Assembly: GCA_018057825.1 (NCBI GenBank)
Contig: JAGPCY010000034.1
Location: forward strand, 1 to 64,000
Reading direction: 5' to 3'
DNA from: Kofleriaceae bacterium
GTDB lineage: Bacteria > Myxococcota_A > Polyangia > Haliangiales > Haliangiaceae
Length of the DNA stretch: 64,000 nt
Shown: positions 14,717 to 25,421 of the stretch, one piece after another
Layout of the letters: every line of letters begins with the position of its first letter
Numbering within the stretch: position 1 is the stretch's first letter
The notes under the pieces: generated by a model
What the model saw: the letters and a program-made list of their open reading frames with translations, nothing else
The model's database searches: none
Told to the model about the DNA's origin: nothing
Made by a program: the position numbers and the translations under genes

Positions 14717-15142
14717 ATGGTCCGCGCGATGCTGGCTCCGGCGACGGCGGTCTCGACCGCCACGACTCAAGGGATCGAGGTCACGGTTCGTTCGCGCTAC
14801 CTGCCCGAGCAGTCGGCGCCCGATCATCATCGCTACGTGTTCGCGTACACGATCAAGATCGCGAACCGCGGTGAGCGCCCAGCGCAGCTCCGCACGCGCC
14901 ACTGGATCATCACCGACGGCCGCGGCGGGATCGAGGAGGTCCGCGGCGACGGCGTGGTCGGCGAGCAGCCGCGCCTCGAGCCCGGCGAGCAGTTCGAGTA
15001 CACCTCGGGCTGCGTGCTGAAGACCCCGATCGGGACGATGCACGGCACCTACCAGATGGTGCGCGACGACGGCGCCGGCTTCGACGCCGAGATCGCCGCG
15101 TTCTCGCTGGTGGCGCCCAAGAAGACCGACGCGTTCAACTGA
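14717..15142 (+). CDS. apaG: ApaG/DUF525-family protein
   Basis: A small single-domain protein of the ApaG family (fibronectin-III-like fold; linked genetically to cobalt/magnesium sensitivity, biochemical role unsettled). The whole family core is present: YVFAYTIKIANRG, HWIITDGRGGIEEVRGDGVV, GEQPRLEPGEQFEYTSGC and IGTMHGTYQMV. It is 141 residues from ATG 14717 (preceded by GGGG at a reasonable distance) or 137 from ATG 14729; either gives a few more N-terminal residues than the usual 125. It stands alone after the repeat cluster and is followed, seven bases after its stop, by another two-hairpin element. Confidence 0.9.
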   Translation: MVRAMLAPATAVSTATTQGIEVTVRSRYLPEQSAPDHHRYVFAYTIKIANRGERPAQLRTRHWIITDGRGGIEEVRGDGVVGEQPRLEPGEQFEYTSGCVLKTPIGTMHGTYQMVRDDGAGFDAEIAAFSLVAPKKTDAFN

Positions 15143-15149
15143 GCTTTTT

Positions 15150-15210
15150 GGGAGGGTTTGTCACCAAACCCTCCCCCGCCGGGGTCACGCCCCCGGCGGG
15201 TCCCCCTCCC
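15150..15210 (+). terminator. Two-hairpin element after apaG stop
   Basis: It begins eight bases after the apaG stop. Hairpin 1 is GGGAGGGTTTG (15150-15160) against CAAACCCTCCC (15165-15175). Hairpin 2 is CCCGCCGGGG (15175-15184) against CCCCGGCGGG (15191-15200). It closes with CCCCCTCCC. The architecture is the same as at 203-257 and 14197-14255, but hairpin 2 has a different, still fully paired sequence. Confidence 0.6.
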
Positions 15211-15302
15211 GAGACGCGCCCCTCCGGGGCGCTGGCGCCCCTCCGGGGCGCCAGGTGCCTCAGCGCGGACCTCGGGTGGACGCAGACCAACCGACCGTGG
15301 GC

Positions 15303-15402
15303 GGACTCGGACGCGGGCTCGGGTTCGGATGTTGGACTCGGACTCGGGCTCGGACTCGGACGCGGACGCGGGCTCGGGCTCGGACGCGGACGCGGGCTCG
15401 GA
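15303..15402. repeat. Degenerate hexanucleotide array (GGACTCGG/GGACGCGG)
   Basis: A block of six-base units of the type GACTCG, GACGCG and GGCTCG lies in the gap between apaG and the converging proS gene. It is a more diverged relative of the CTCGGN arrays elsewhere in the window. Around it, 15211-15609 shows no convincing gene. Confidence 0.75.
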
Positions 15403-15609
15403 ATAGTGGTGAGGGCACGGAGGAGGTGGGGGCCGGCCGCCCGCGAGGGAGACCCGGCGCAGGCGCCGACCTCGTGAGCTCCGACGGTGAGGCAGCCCGG
15501 GTGGATCGATCCCAGGTGTCCGAAGGTCTCGAGGGCCGCGAGGCCCATGCAGAGCGAACGGGGAGGCGTCGGCGTCGGGGGCGACCGCTGCGGGCAGGCC
15601 CACACCGAC

Positions 15610-15810
15610 GGCCGCGCGCCACTCCACCTCCGGAGTCATCACCAGATCCCCGCCCGCTGCCAGCGCCCACGCCGACGGCCACATGCCACCCCACCTCCGG
15701 AGTCATCACCAGATCCCCGGCCGCGGCCAGCGCCCCCGCCGACGGCCACATGCCACCCCACCTCCGGAGTCATCACCAGATCCCCGCCCGCTGCCTACGC
15801 CCACGCCGGC
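15610..15810. repeat. Three 67-bp tandem repeats downstream of proS
   Basis: Three head-to-tail copies, starting at 15610, 15677 and 15744, each with the invariant core CCACCTCCGGAGTCATCACC followed by AGATCCCC. The unit length is not a multiple of three, so the block is noncoding. It lies immediately past the 3' end of proS (minus strand). Confidence 0.9.
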
Positions 15811-15835
15811 GACGAGACCGGCGGGCGAAGGCGGG

Positions 15836-17380
<1,545 letters not shown>

Positions 17381-17469
17381 GCCTACCGCGGCCGGGGCGC
17401 GAGCGAAAGCCCTCGGACCGACCGCCGTTCGGCGTTGCCGGCGCCGGCTGTCCGGGGTACCAACCCGAC

Positions 17470-18018
17470 ATGTCCGCCGCGCCGCTGCCGCCCGCGCCCT
17501 GGCGCCCTGGCGCGCCGCGCACGCTCGGCACGCTGGCGGTGGTCTTCGGCTGGATCAGCGCGACCTTCGCGGCGATGACCTTGCTCAACGGCGGCCGGGT
17601 CGGCGGCACCAGCGACGACAACTTCCCGGCCGAGGCCCTGGCCGCGTTCACCGACGCGACCCAGGCGGCCAACCTGGGCTTGAACCTGATCCTGATCACC
17701 ATGTCGGTGACCCTGGTCTTCATCGGCGCCGGCCTGCGCCGCTACGAGCGCTGGGCCGGGCGGGCGGCGGCGCGCTGGAGCCTCGGCGCGCTGGTGCTGG
17801 TCGGCGCGATCGCCTACGTCAACGGGGTCGTGATCGGCCCCGCGGCCGAGGCGCTGTTCGCCACCGCCGACGACCGCGAGCTGGCGGAGATGGCGCCGGC
17901 GATGCGCTGGGCCGGCCTGGGCTCGGTGGCGATCTACGCGCCGTTCCCGATCGTCTTGGTGGCCTTCCTGCGCCGGGCCCGGTTCGTGGCCGCCCTCGAC
18001 CAGCCGCGCCGGACCTGA
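17470..18018 (+). CDS. Four-helix membrane protein, tandem paralogue A
   Basis: A 182-residue inner-membrane protein with four predicted helices (about 19-39, 67-89, 103-124 and 149-167) and a short Pro-rich N-terminus. It is clearly related to the next gene: both have R-x-Y-x-RWAG-x-A between helices 2 and 3 and a closing P-I-V/I-L motif after helix 4, followed by a xAALDQ/AAMDQ tail. No named family is recognised and no catalytic residues are evident. It starts at ATG 17470 and is 38 bases upstream of its paralogue, on the same strand. Function unknown. Confidence 0.75.
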   Translation: MSAAPLPPAPWRPGAPRTLGTLAVVFGWISATFAAMTLLNGGRVGGTSDDNFPAEALAAFTDATQAANLGLNLILITMSVTLVFIGAGLRRYERWAGRAAARWSLGALVLVGAIAYVNGVVIGPAAEALFATADDRELAEMAPAMRWAGLGSVAIYAPFPIVLVAFLRRARFVAALDQPRRT

Positions 18019-18056
18019 GCCTCGACCGCCTCGGCGGGCCGCGGTAGCCTCCGGCC

Positions 18057-18656
18057 ATGCAGCCCGGTTACCCTCCCCCGCCGCCGACCGGATACGGCTA
18101 CCCGCCCGGCTACTACCCGGGCATGGTGCCGCCCGGCTACGGCCCGCCCCGTCCGACCAGCCCCAAGACCCTCGGCGTGTTGTCGATCGTGTTCGGTTCG
18201 CTGGTCGCGCTGTTCAACTTGTTCGGAGCGATCGTCAACCGCGGCGGCGGCTTCAAGCCCCAGGGCATCTCGACTGGCGCCTGGCAGCGCTACCTCGACG
18301 AGATCGCTACCGCTGCGATCGCGATGAGCACGCTCCTGGCGGCGATGTCGATCGCGCTCATCGTGATCGGGGTCGGCCAGCGCGGCTACAAGCGCTGGGC
18401 CGGCAAGGCCTCGGTGGCGTGGGCCCTGGCCGCCCTGGCGTTCCTCGCCGTGCAGGTCGTCGTCAACTTCACCGTCGTGATCCCGGCGATGGAGCGGGTG
18501 TTCGCCGACCTGCCGAGCGCGGCGGCCCGCTCCACCGCCACCGGGGCGGTCAGGATCGGGGTGTTCGTGTCACTGGCGTTCTATCTGCCCTACCCCATCA
18601 TCCTCCTGGTCTCGTTCCGCAAGCCGGCGACCGCCGCCGCGATGGACCAGGACTAA
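18057..18656 (+). CDS. Four-helix membrane protein, tandem paralogue B
   Basis: A 199-residue paralogue of the preceding gene. It begins with a Gly/Tyr/Pro-rich cytosolic tail (PPPPPTGYGYPPGYYPG-like, residues 3-35), then four helices (about 40-62, 85-107, 120-143 and 165-185). The shared RGYKRWAGKAS motif lies between helices 2 and 3. Similar Pro/Tyr-rich tails occur in many uncharacterised bacterial membrane proteins. The pair probably arose by local duplication and may form a heteromer; this is inference. A hexamer array starts straight after the stop codon. Confidence 0.75.
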   Translation: MQPGYPPPPPTGYGYPPGYYPGMVPPGYGPPRPTSPKTLGVLSIVFGSLVALFNLFGAIVNRGGGFKPQGISTGAWQRYLDEIATAAIAMSTLLAAMSIALIVIGVGQRGYKRWAGKASVAWALAALAFLAVQVVVNFTVVIPAMERVFADLPSAAARSTATGAVRIGVFVSLAFYLPYPIILLVSFRKPATAAAMDQD

Positions 18657-18657
18657 C

Positions 18658-18875
<218 letters not shown>

Positions 18876-18986
18876 GCCTCGATCGCCACCCGCGCGCGGC
18901 GCAATCGGATCGGCTCGCGTCTTGCGCCGGCCGCCGCCGCGGCGTTACACCCCCAACCGCGCGGCCGCGTGGCCCGTGAGGTTGCG

Positions 18987-20167
<1,181 letters not shown>

Positions 20168-20171
<4 letters not shown>

Positions 20172-21049
20172 GCGTCCTCGTCGGATACGACACCCGCCTC
20201 GTGGTCCAGGGCATGTCCGGCTCGACCGGCACCTTCCACACCAAGCAGGCCATCGAGTACGGCACCCGCGTGGTCGCCGGCGTGACCCCGGGCAAGGGCG
20301 GCCAGAAGGTCGCCGGCCTCGAGCAGGTCCCGCTGTACGACACCGTCGAGGAGGCCGTCCAGCTCCAGGGCGCCAACGCGTCGGTCATCTACGTGCCGCC
20401 GCCGTTCGCCGCCGACGCCATCCTCGAGGCAGCCGCCGCCGGCGTCGACCTCATCATCTGCATCACCGAGGGCATCCCGGCCCGCGACATGGTGCGGGTC
20501 AAGGCGGTACTCGAGCGCGAGCACCCCTACGTCACCCTGGTCGGCCCCAACTGCCCGGGCGTGATCACGCCCGGCCAGTGCAAGATCGGCATCATGCCCG
20601 GCTACATCCACAAGGCCGGCGGCGTCGGCGTGGTGTCGCGGTCGGGCACGCTGACCTACGAGGTCGTGCACCAGCTCTCGACCCTGGGCCTGGGCCAGTC
20701 GACCGCGATCGGCATCGGCGGCGACCCGGTGAAGGGCATGGACTTCATCGACGCCCTGGCGCTGTTCGCCGACGATCCGGGCACCAGCTCGATCTTCATG
20801 ATCGGCGAGATCGGCGGCGACTCCGAGGAGCGCGCCGCCCAGTTCATCAAGGACAACGTGAAGAAGCCGGTGGCGGCCTTCATCGGCGGCCAGACCGCGC
20901 CGCCCGGCAAGCGCATGGGCCACGCCGGCGCGATCATCAGCGGCGGCAAGGGCGCCGCGGCCGACAAGATCGCCGCCCTCAAGGACGCCAACATCGCGGT
21001 GTCGCCGACGCCGGCCGAGATGGGCAAGACCCTCGCGGCGCTCCTGTAA
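20168..21049 (+). CDS. sucD: Succinyl-CoA ligase, alpha subunit
   Basis: CoA-binding partner of SucC, 293 residues. It has the N-terminal Rossmann CoA site ([20 protein letters not shown]), the NCPGVITPG loop and the phosphohistidine in [15 protein letters not shown], which carries the phosphoryl group during catalysis. Translation begins at a GTG overlapping the sucC stop. A TlpA-like lipoprotein gene starts ten bases later on the same strand, so the operon may continue. Confidence 0.97.
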
Positions 21050-21059
21050 GCGACCGACC

Positions 21060-21632
21060 ATGCCGTCGCCCCTGCGGTCGCCGTCGGGCCGCCCGCCGGT
21101 GGCGCGGGTCGCGGCGGCGTGGCTCGGGCTCGTGGTGAGCGCCGCGATCGGCTGCGGCGGTGGCGGCACCGCGGCGGCGCCGCGGGCGCCGGCCGGACCG
21201 ACCTTGGCGGCGGTCGAGGCCGCCCGCGATCTCGACGGCGCCGTCGTCGGGCCCACCCCCGAGGGCGTCACCGCGACGGTCGCGGTGGTGTTTGCGTCGT
21301 GGTGCACCCACTGTCGCGAGGAGCTGCCGGTCCTGGCGGCCCTCGTGGCCGCGCGGCCCGACGTGCGCGTGCTCGGCGTCAACTACCGCGCCCACGAGGA
21401 GTACGACGGCCGCGGCGACGCCGCCGCGGTCCGGGCCCTGGTCGCGACCGAGGCGCCGTGGCTGCGCGTCGTGCCGGCCGACGACGCGGTGTGGGCCAGC
21501 CTCGGGCGACCGCCGAAGATCCCGACGGTCTACGTGTTCGATCGCCGCGGCGCCCACCTCCGCACCTTCGATCGGCGTAGCGAGGCCGTGCCGGATCTCG
21601 CGGCGCTCCTGGCCGCCCTGCCGCCGCCATGA
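21060..21632 (+). CDS. TlpA/ResA-like thioredoxin lipoprotein
   Basis: A 190-residue predicted lipoprotein: signal peptide with lipobox AAIGC (about residue 32), then a compact thioredoxin fold with the redox motif WCTHC ([17 protein letters not shown]) and the cis-proline segment [13 protein letters not shown]. Such proteins reduce disulfides outside the cytoplasm, for example in cytochrome c maturation; no cytochrome gene lies nearby to fix the role here. It sits between sucD and a 5'-3' exonuclease gene, overlapping the latter by ATGA. This is the second WCxHC/WCHTC lipoprotein in the window. Confidence 0.88.
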   Translation: MPSPLRSPSGRPPVARVAAAWLGLVVSAAIGCGGGGTAAAPRAPAGPTLAAVEAARDLDGAVVGPTPEGVTATVAVVFASWCTHCREELPVLAALVAARPDVRVLGVNYRAHEEYDGRGDAAAVRALVATEAPWLRVVPADDAVWASLGRPPKIPTVYVFDRRGAHLRTFDRRSEAVPDLAALLAALPPP

Positions 21633-22504
21633 TCACCGCCTACGTCGTCGACGGCACCTATGAGCTCTTCCGGGCGTTCTACGGTGCGCCCGCGGCGACC
21701 GTCGACGGCCGCGAGGTCGGCGCGGCCCGGGCGCTGCTGCGTGGGCTCGCGGCCTGGCTGCGGACCGGCACCGTGACCCACATCGGCGTGGCCTTCGACC
21801 ACGTCATCGAGTCGTTCCGCAACCAGCTCTACCCCGGCTACAAGACCGGCGACGGCCTCGAGCCGGCCCTGGCCTCGCAGTTCGGCCTGGCCGAGGAGGT
21901 CGCCGCCGCGCTGGGCTGCGCGGTGTGGCCGATGGTCGAGTTCGAGGCCGACGATGCCCTGGCGACCGCGGCCGCGGCGCTGGCCGCCGACCCCACGGTC
22001 GCCCAGGTGGTGATCGCCAGCCCCGACAAGGACCTGTGCCAGTGCGTGGTCGATCCGCGGGTGGTCACCTGGGATCGGCTGCGCGATCGCCGGTTCGACG
22101 AGGCCGGGGTGCGGGCCCGGCTCGGCGTGGCGCCGGCCTCGGTGCCCGATCTGCTGGCGCTGGTCGGCGACGACGCCGACGGCATCCCGGGGCTGGCGCG
22201 CTGGGGCGCGCGCTCGGCGGCGGCGGTCCTCGCGCGCTACCCGCACCTCGAGGACATCCCCCGCGACGGCCGGTGGGACGTGGCGGTGCGCGGCGCGGCC
22301 AGCCTGGCCGCGACCTTCGATGCCGGCTTCGCCGACGCGCTGCTCTATCGGCGGCTGGCCACGCTGCGCACCGACGCGCCGATCGCGTGCGCGCCCGACG
22401 ACCTGGCCTGGCGCGGCGCCGATCCGGTGCGGTTGCCGGCGCTGTGCGCAGCGCTCGCGATCCCGATGCCGGCGCTGCCGATGGCCAGCGCTACGGCGCG
22501 CTGA
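21629..22504 (+). CDS. Stand-alone 5'-3' exonuclease (PolA N-terminal/flap nuclease family)
   Basis: A 291-residue metal-dependent 5' nuclease without a polymerase domain. The acidic active-site motifs of the family are all seen in order: [53 protein letters not shown], and the helix-hairpin-helix region [19 protein letters not shown]. It should remove RNA primers or 5' flaps, in the manner of ExoIX or the PolA N-terminus. Translation overlaps the TlpA-like gene by ATGA. The gene's last 14 bases overlap the converging FecR/AgmX-like gene. Whether the main polA lies elsewhere cannot be seen. Confidence 0.9.
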   Translation: MITAYVVDGTYELFRAFYGAPAATVDGREVGAARALLRGLAAWLRTGTVTHIGVAFDHVIESFRNQLYPGYKTGDGLEPALASQFGLAEEVAAALGCAVWPMVEFEADDALATAAAALAADPTVAQVVIASPDKDLCQCVVDPRVVTWDRLRDRRFDEAGVRARLGVAPASVPDLLALVGDDADGIPGLARWGARSAAAVLARYPHLEDIPRDGRWDVAVRGAASLAATFDAGFADALLYRRLATLRTDAPIACAPDDLAWRGADPVRLPALCAALAIPMPALPMASATAR

Positions 22505-23513
22505 ACGCCACGTTCGCGGTCCAGGCCTCCTTGGCGGCGGGGAACTGCCACGTCGCCGCGACGTTGCCGAAGCAGGTCACCAGGGCCGGCGCCGCGCCCT
22601 TGATGACGTTGACGTCGACCCGCCCGTTGACGTCGACGCGGAAGCGCCACACGTAGAGGGTCTCGGCCGGCAGGTCGATGGCGCACGCCGACAGCGGATC
22701 GAGCGCGGCCATCACCTGCGCGCGCACGTCGTCGTCCGAGACCAGCCCGCCGGCCCAGACCTTGCGGATCACCAACGCACGCACGGCGGCGCGCGCCGCG
22801 GCTGGCGCGGTCACGGTCGTACCGACCACCGGGTCGGTCGGTTCGACGGTGGGCGGCGGCGTGCCGGTCTTGCCGTCGTCGCCGGGGCCGCCGCCGGTGA
22901 CGCGGTCCTCCACGGCCAGGTCGGTAAAGGCCTCCGGGCGGCGGTCGGGCGGCGGCGGCGGCGCCGGCGGCGCTGGCTCGGCCATCGCCTCGAGGTCGGC
23001 GCTCCGGGATCCGCCGCCGCTGCGCCCGGGCGCGACGCCCTTGGCGAGCTCACGCTGGTCGAGCGGCGGCGCGGGCGCCATCGCGGGCGGCGCTGCCGCC
23101 GGCGCCGCCGAGGCCGCGGTGTCGGCGGCCTCGCGCTCGGCGTGACGGCCGGCGGCGGCCGAGTGCTCGTCGGTGGCCGCGACCTGGCCGCCCGCTGCCG
23201 GGGCCGTCCACGCGGCCGAGCGCGCGACCTGCTGCGACAGCTCGGGCCCGAGGCGCCACACCACCTGGTTGCGATCGAGCTTGATCGCGACCCGGCCGGA
23301 GCCAGTGGCGATCACGTCGTCGTCGTGGACCCGCGCACCGACCGCCAGGGGGCGGGTCGTGCCGGCCCGGGTCGCGGTGACCGCGCCCTCGAGCTCGAGG
23401 ACGGTGCCGGCCTCGACCCCGGTGGGCGCAGCCGGCTTGGCCGCCGAGTCGCCGCCGCAGCTCGGCAGCGGCGCGACAGCGCACAGGAGCAGAGCCAGAC
23501 CGAGGCGACGCAT
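22491..23513 (-). CDS. Lipoprotein with FecR-like and AgmX/PglI-like domains
   Basis: A 340-residue predicted lipoprotein (lipobox PLPSC, about residue 19). Residues about 35-100 resemble a FecR sensor fold (V-G-T-V..L-G-A-V, then RPLAVGARVHDDDVIATGSGRVAI). A long Ala/Pro/Gly-rich disordered stretch follows (about 100-245). The last 95 residues match the AgmX/PglI C-terminal pattern: two cysteines (SACAIDLP and VTCFGNV), V-x-G-R-V and a closing WQFP. Such domains occur in myxobacterial gliding and secretion proteins and resemble TonB C-termini. Function unknown. A TAGTAT box nine bases before the ATG may be its -10. Confidence 0.75.
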   Translation of the reverse strand: MRRLGLALLLCAVAPLPSCGGDSAAKPAAPTGVEAGTVLELEGAVTATRAGTTRPLAVGARVHDDDVIATGSGRVAIKLDRNQVVWRLGPELSQQVARSAAWTAPAAGGQVAATDEHSAAAGRHAEREAADTAASAAPAAAPPAMAPAPPLDQRELAKGVAPGRSGGGSRSADLEAMAEPAPPAPPPPPDRRPEAFTDLAVEDRVTGGGPGDDGKTGTPPPTVEPTDPVVGTTVTAPAAARAAVRALVIRKVWAGGLVSDDDVRAQVMAALDPLSACAIDLPAETLYVWRFRVDVNGRVDVNVIKGAAPALVTCFGNVAATWQFPAAKEAWTANVAFSAP

Positions 23514-23600
23514 GAGCTAGGGATACTACGTCCGAGCCAGGGCTGCCGGTCTACGCGCGCCGGGAGGACGTCGACCCCATCGCCAGCTACAGTGCCGGCG

Positions 23601-24287
23601 ATGCGCTCCTGCCTCGTCGTGCTCGCGCTCGTGCTCGGCTGCTCTCATGCTCGGCCGACCGGGCCAGCTCCCCGCGGCATGATCGCCGGGGTGGTCCGCG
23701 ACGCGGTGTCGGGCGCCGGCGTCGCCGAGGCGGTGATCACGCTGCGTCGCCCGGGCGAGCTCGCCCCGGTGTCCGATCGCTCGACCGGGGACGGCACGTA
23801 CATGATCCCGGACCTGCCCGCCGGCACGTACCAGGTGAGCGCCTACGTCGAGACCCGCCTGGTCGGCGAGCGCTCGGCCGAGGTCCGGGGCGGGGAGGTC
23901 ATCGGCCTCGACTTCGCGGTCCCGCCGCCCGGCCTCACCATGCCCGACCCCACCGCGCCGGGCGCGCCGACCTTGTGGCGGTTCCGGCCGGCGAACGCGG
24001 ATCCCAGCCGCGGGGTCATCGAGGGCACCGTGGCCGACGCCCTCCGTCAGCGCCGCGTCGAAGCCGCGGTGGTGTCGGTGACGCGGACCGGCACGATCGA
24101 GACCGTCCAGACCATCACCGACGACCGCGGCCGCTTTCGCGTCGAGCTGGCGCCCGGGACCTACGAGGTCAGCGCCTACTACACCGTGCTGCAGCGCGGC
24201 CAGCTCGAGGTCAAGCGCAGCCAGGTCGAGGTCGGCGGCGGCGAGACCGTCATCGTGCCGCTATGGCTCGAGACCGATCCGCTGTAG
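23601..24287 (+). CDS. Lipoprotein with two carboxypeptidase-regulatory-like domains
   Basis: A 228-residue predicted lipoprotein (lipobox VLGC, Cys14). Two beta-sandwich domains of the CarboxypepD_reg type follow: about 28-105 (IAGVVRDAVSGAGVAEAVIT then GTYMIPDLPAGTYQVSAYV) and about 137-220 (IEGTVADALRQRRVEAAVVS then GRFRVELAPGTYEVSAYYT). This fold normally mediates protein or carbohydrate contacts in secreted proteins. No catalytic domain is fused. The ATG at 23601 directly precedes the signal peptide; the open frame extends far upstream but only as shadow of the opposite gene. It lies upstream of panD with its own stop and a likely separate promoter. Confidence 0.8.
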   Translation: MRSCLVVLALVLGCSHARPTGPAPRGMIAGVVRDAVSGAGVAEAVITLRRPGELAPVSDRSTGDGTYMIPDLPAGTYQVSAYVETRLVGERSAEVRGGEVIGLDFAVPPPGLTMPDPTAPGAPTLWRFRPANADPSRGVIEGTVADALRQRRVEAAVVSVTRTGTIETVQTITDDRGRFRVELAPGTYEVSAYYTVLQRGQLEVKRSQVEVGGGETVIVPLWLETDPL

Positions 24288-24323
24288 CGGAGAAGCGGTC
24301 GCTCCCGGACCACGTCCGCGCGC

Positions 24324-24352
24324 TTGACGGCGGGCCCCGCGCACGCAACAGT
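24324..24352 (+). promoter_or_regulatory. Candidate panD promoter
   Basis: TTGACG (24324-24329), 17 bases, AACAGT (24347-24352). The -35 is good, the -10 weak. The implied start near 24360 leaves a leader of about 35 bases with a strong GGAGG ribosome-binding site before ATG 24396. Confidence 0.4.
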
Positions 24353-24395
24353 TCCACGTAGCAGCCCGGACCGAGAGGCCGGGACTGGAGGAACC

Positions 24396-24800
24396 ATGAG
24401 CACGCGTCTGCACCTGTTCAAGTCCAAGATCCACCGCGCCACCGTCACCCACGCCGACCTCGAGTACGAGGGCTCGGTCACGATCAGCGGCGAGCTCCTG
24501 GACGCCGCCGGGATCCTGCCCTACGAGCAGGTCCACATCTGGAACGTGACCCGCGGTACCCGGCTGACCACCTACGCGCTGCGCGGCGACGACCACAGCG
24601 GCGTCATCTGCATCAACGGCGCGGCCGCGCACCTCGCCAACCCCGGCGACAAGGTGATCATCGCGACCTTCGCCGAGGTCGACGCCGCCGAGGCCGCGAC
24701 CTGGGAGCCGGTCGCGATCTTCGTCGACGGCGCCAACCGCCAGGTCGGCGCGGGGGCCGAGATCGCCGGCCCGAAGCGGCGCGTGAACGCGCTGGCCTAG
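24396..24800 (+). CDS. panD: Aspartate 1-decarboxylase precursor
   Basis: Makes beta-alanine from aspartate for pantothenate and CoA synthesis. The 134-residue pro-enzyme cleaves itself between Gly26 and Ser27 ([15 protein letters not shown]); Ser27 becomes the pyruvoyl group. Other family landmarks are [14 protein letters not shown], the conserved Tyr in [11 protein letters not shown], the [12 protein letters not shown] stretch, and [20 protein letters not shown]. Length is normal. ATG 24396 is preceded by GGAGG with ideal spacing. It is monocistronic and convergent with a barrel-protein gene. Confidence 0.97.
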   Translation: MSTRLHLFKSKIHRATVTHADLEYEGSVTISGELLDAAGILPYEQVHIWNVTRGTRLTTYALRGDDHSGVICINGAAAHLANPGDKVIIATFAEVDAAEAATWEPVAIFVDGANRQVGAGAEIAGPKRRVNALA

Positions 24801-24841
24801 TAGCTCGGTGCGCGACGACGCGCGCCGAACGACGGGCGCGC

Positions 24842-25381
24842 TCAGTTGAAGTAGTAGCGGAGGCCAACCGCGCCGTTGACGTCGGCGCCGTAGCGATCGC
24901 CGTAGTCGACGAACAAGTCGACGACCAGCGCCAGCTCGACGAACAGGTCGAGGGGGACGTTGTTGAAGTCGAAGGCGATGCCGAGGGGCGCGCGCGCGCC
25001 GACCGCCAGGCCGTGGTCCTCGCGGTCGTCGTCGAAGTCGAAGACCCGGACGCCCAGGCCGAGGTACACCGGCAGCTCGAAGGCGCGGTCCGACAGCAAG
25101 CTGACCGGGTGCCACAGGTGATCGACGTGGAGGTGGAGGCCATCGCGCTCGCGGTAGTAGCGGATGGCGCCGACGCCGAAGTCGAAGGCCTTGTCGCGAG
25201 CGTAGAAGTACTTGCCCGACAGGCCGGTCGGCGCGCCAACCATGAGGCCCAGGCCGAAGCCCTTGTTGGCCGTGAAGCGCTTGGCCTTCTTGGGGCGCGG
25301 TCGGGCCTCGGCGGCGTCGACGCCGGAGGCCGCGGCCACGGCCAGGGCCAGGGCCACTGCGATCGTGCGGGGATGCGGCAT
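24842..25381 (-). CDS. Outer-membrane beta-barrel-like protein
   Basis: A 179-residue secreted protein. Its signal peptide ends around ASGVDAAEA (about residue 24), followed by a Lys-rich stretch (RPRPKKAKRF). The mature part has alternating strands with GLGLMVGAPTGLSGKYF, AFDFGVGAIRYY, VYLGLGVRVFDFDD and a C-terminal GAVGLRYYFN, the last aromatic pattern being typical of a barrel end. It resembles small barrel proteins of unknown role found in many Myxococcota. Start ATG 25381 is chosen over an upstream in-frame ATG at 25396. It is divergent from the MORN lipoprotein, sharing about 40 bases of promoter space. Confidence 0.72.
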   Translation of the reverse strand: MPHPRTIAVALALAVAAASGVDAAEARPRPKKAKRFTANKGFGLGLMVGAPTGLSGKYFYARDKAFDFGVGAIRYYRERDGLHLHVDHLWHPVSLLSDRAFELPVYLGLGVRVFDFDDDREDHGLAVGARAPLGIAFDFNNVPLDLFVELALVVDLFVDYGDRYGADVNGAVGLRYYFN

Positions 25382-25421
25382 GGCCACACTGTACACCGCT
25401 GGCGCGTGGCACCATCAGGTC

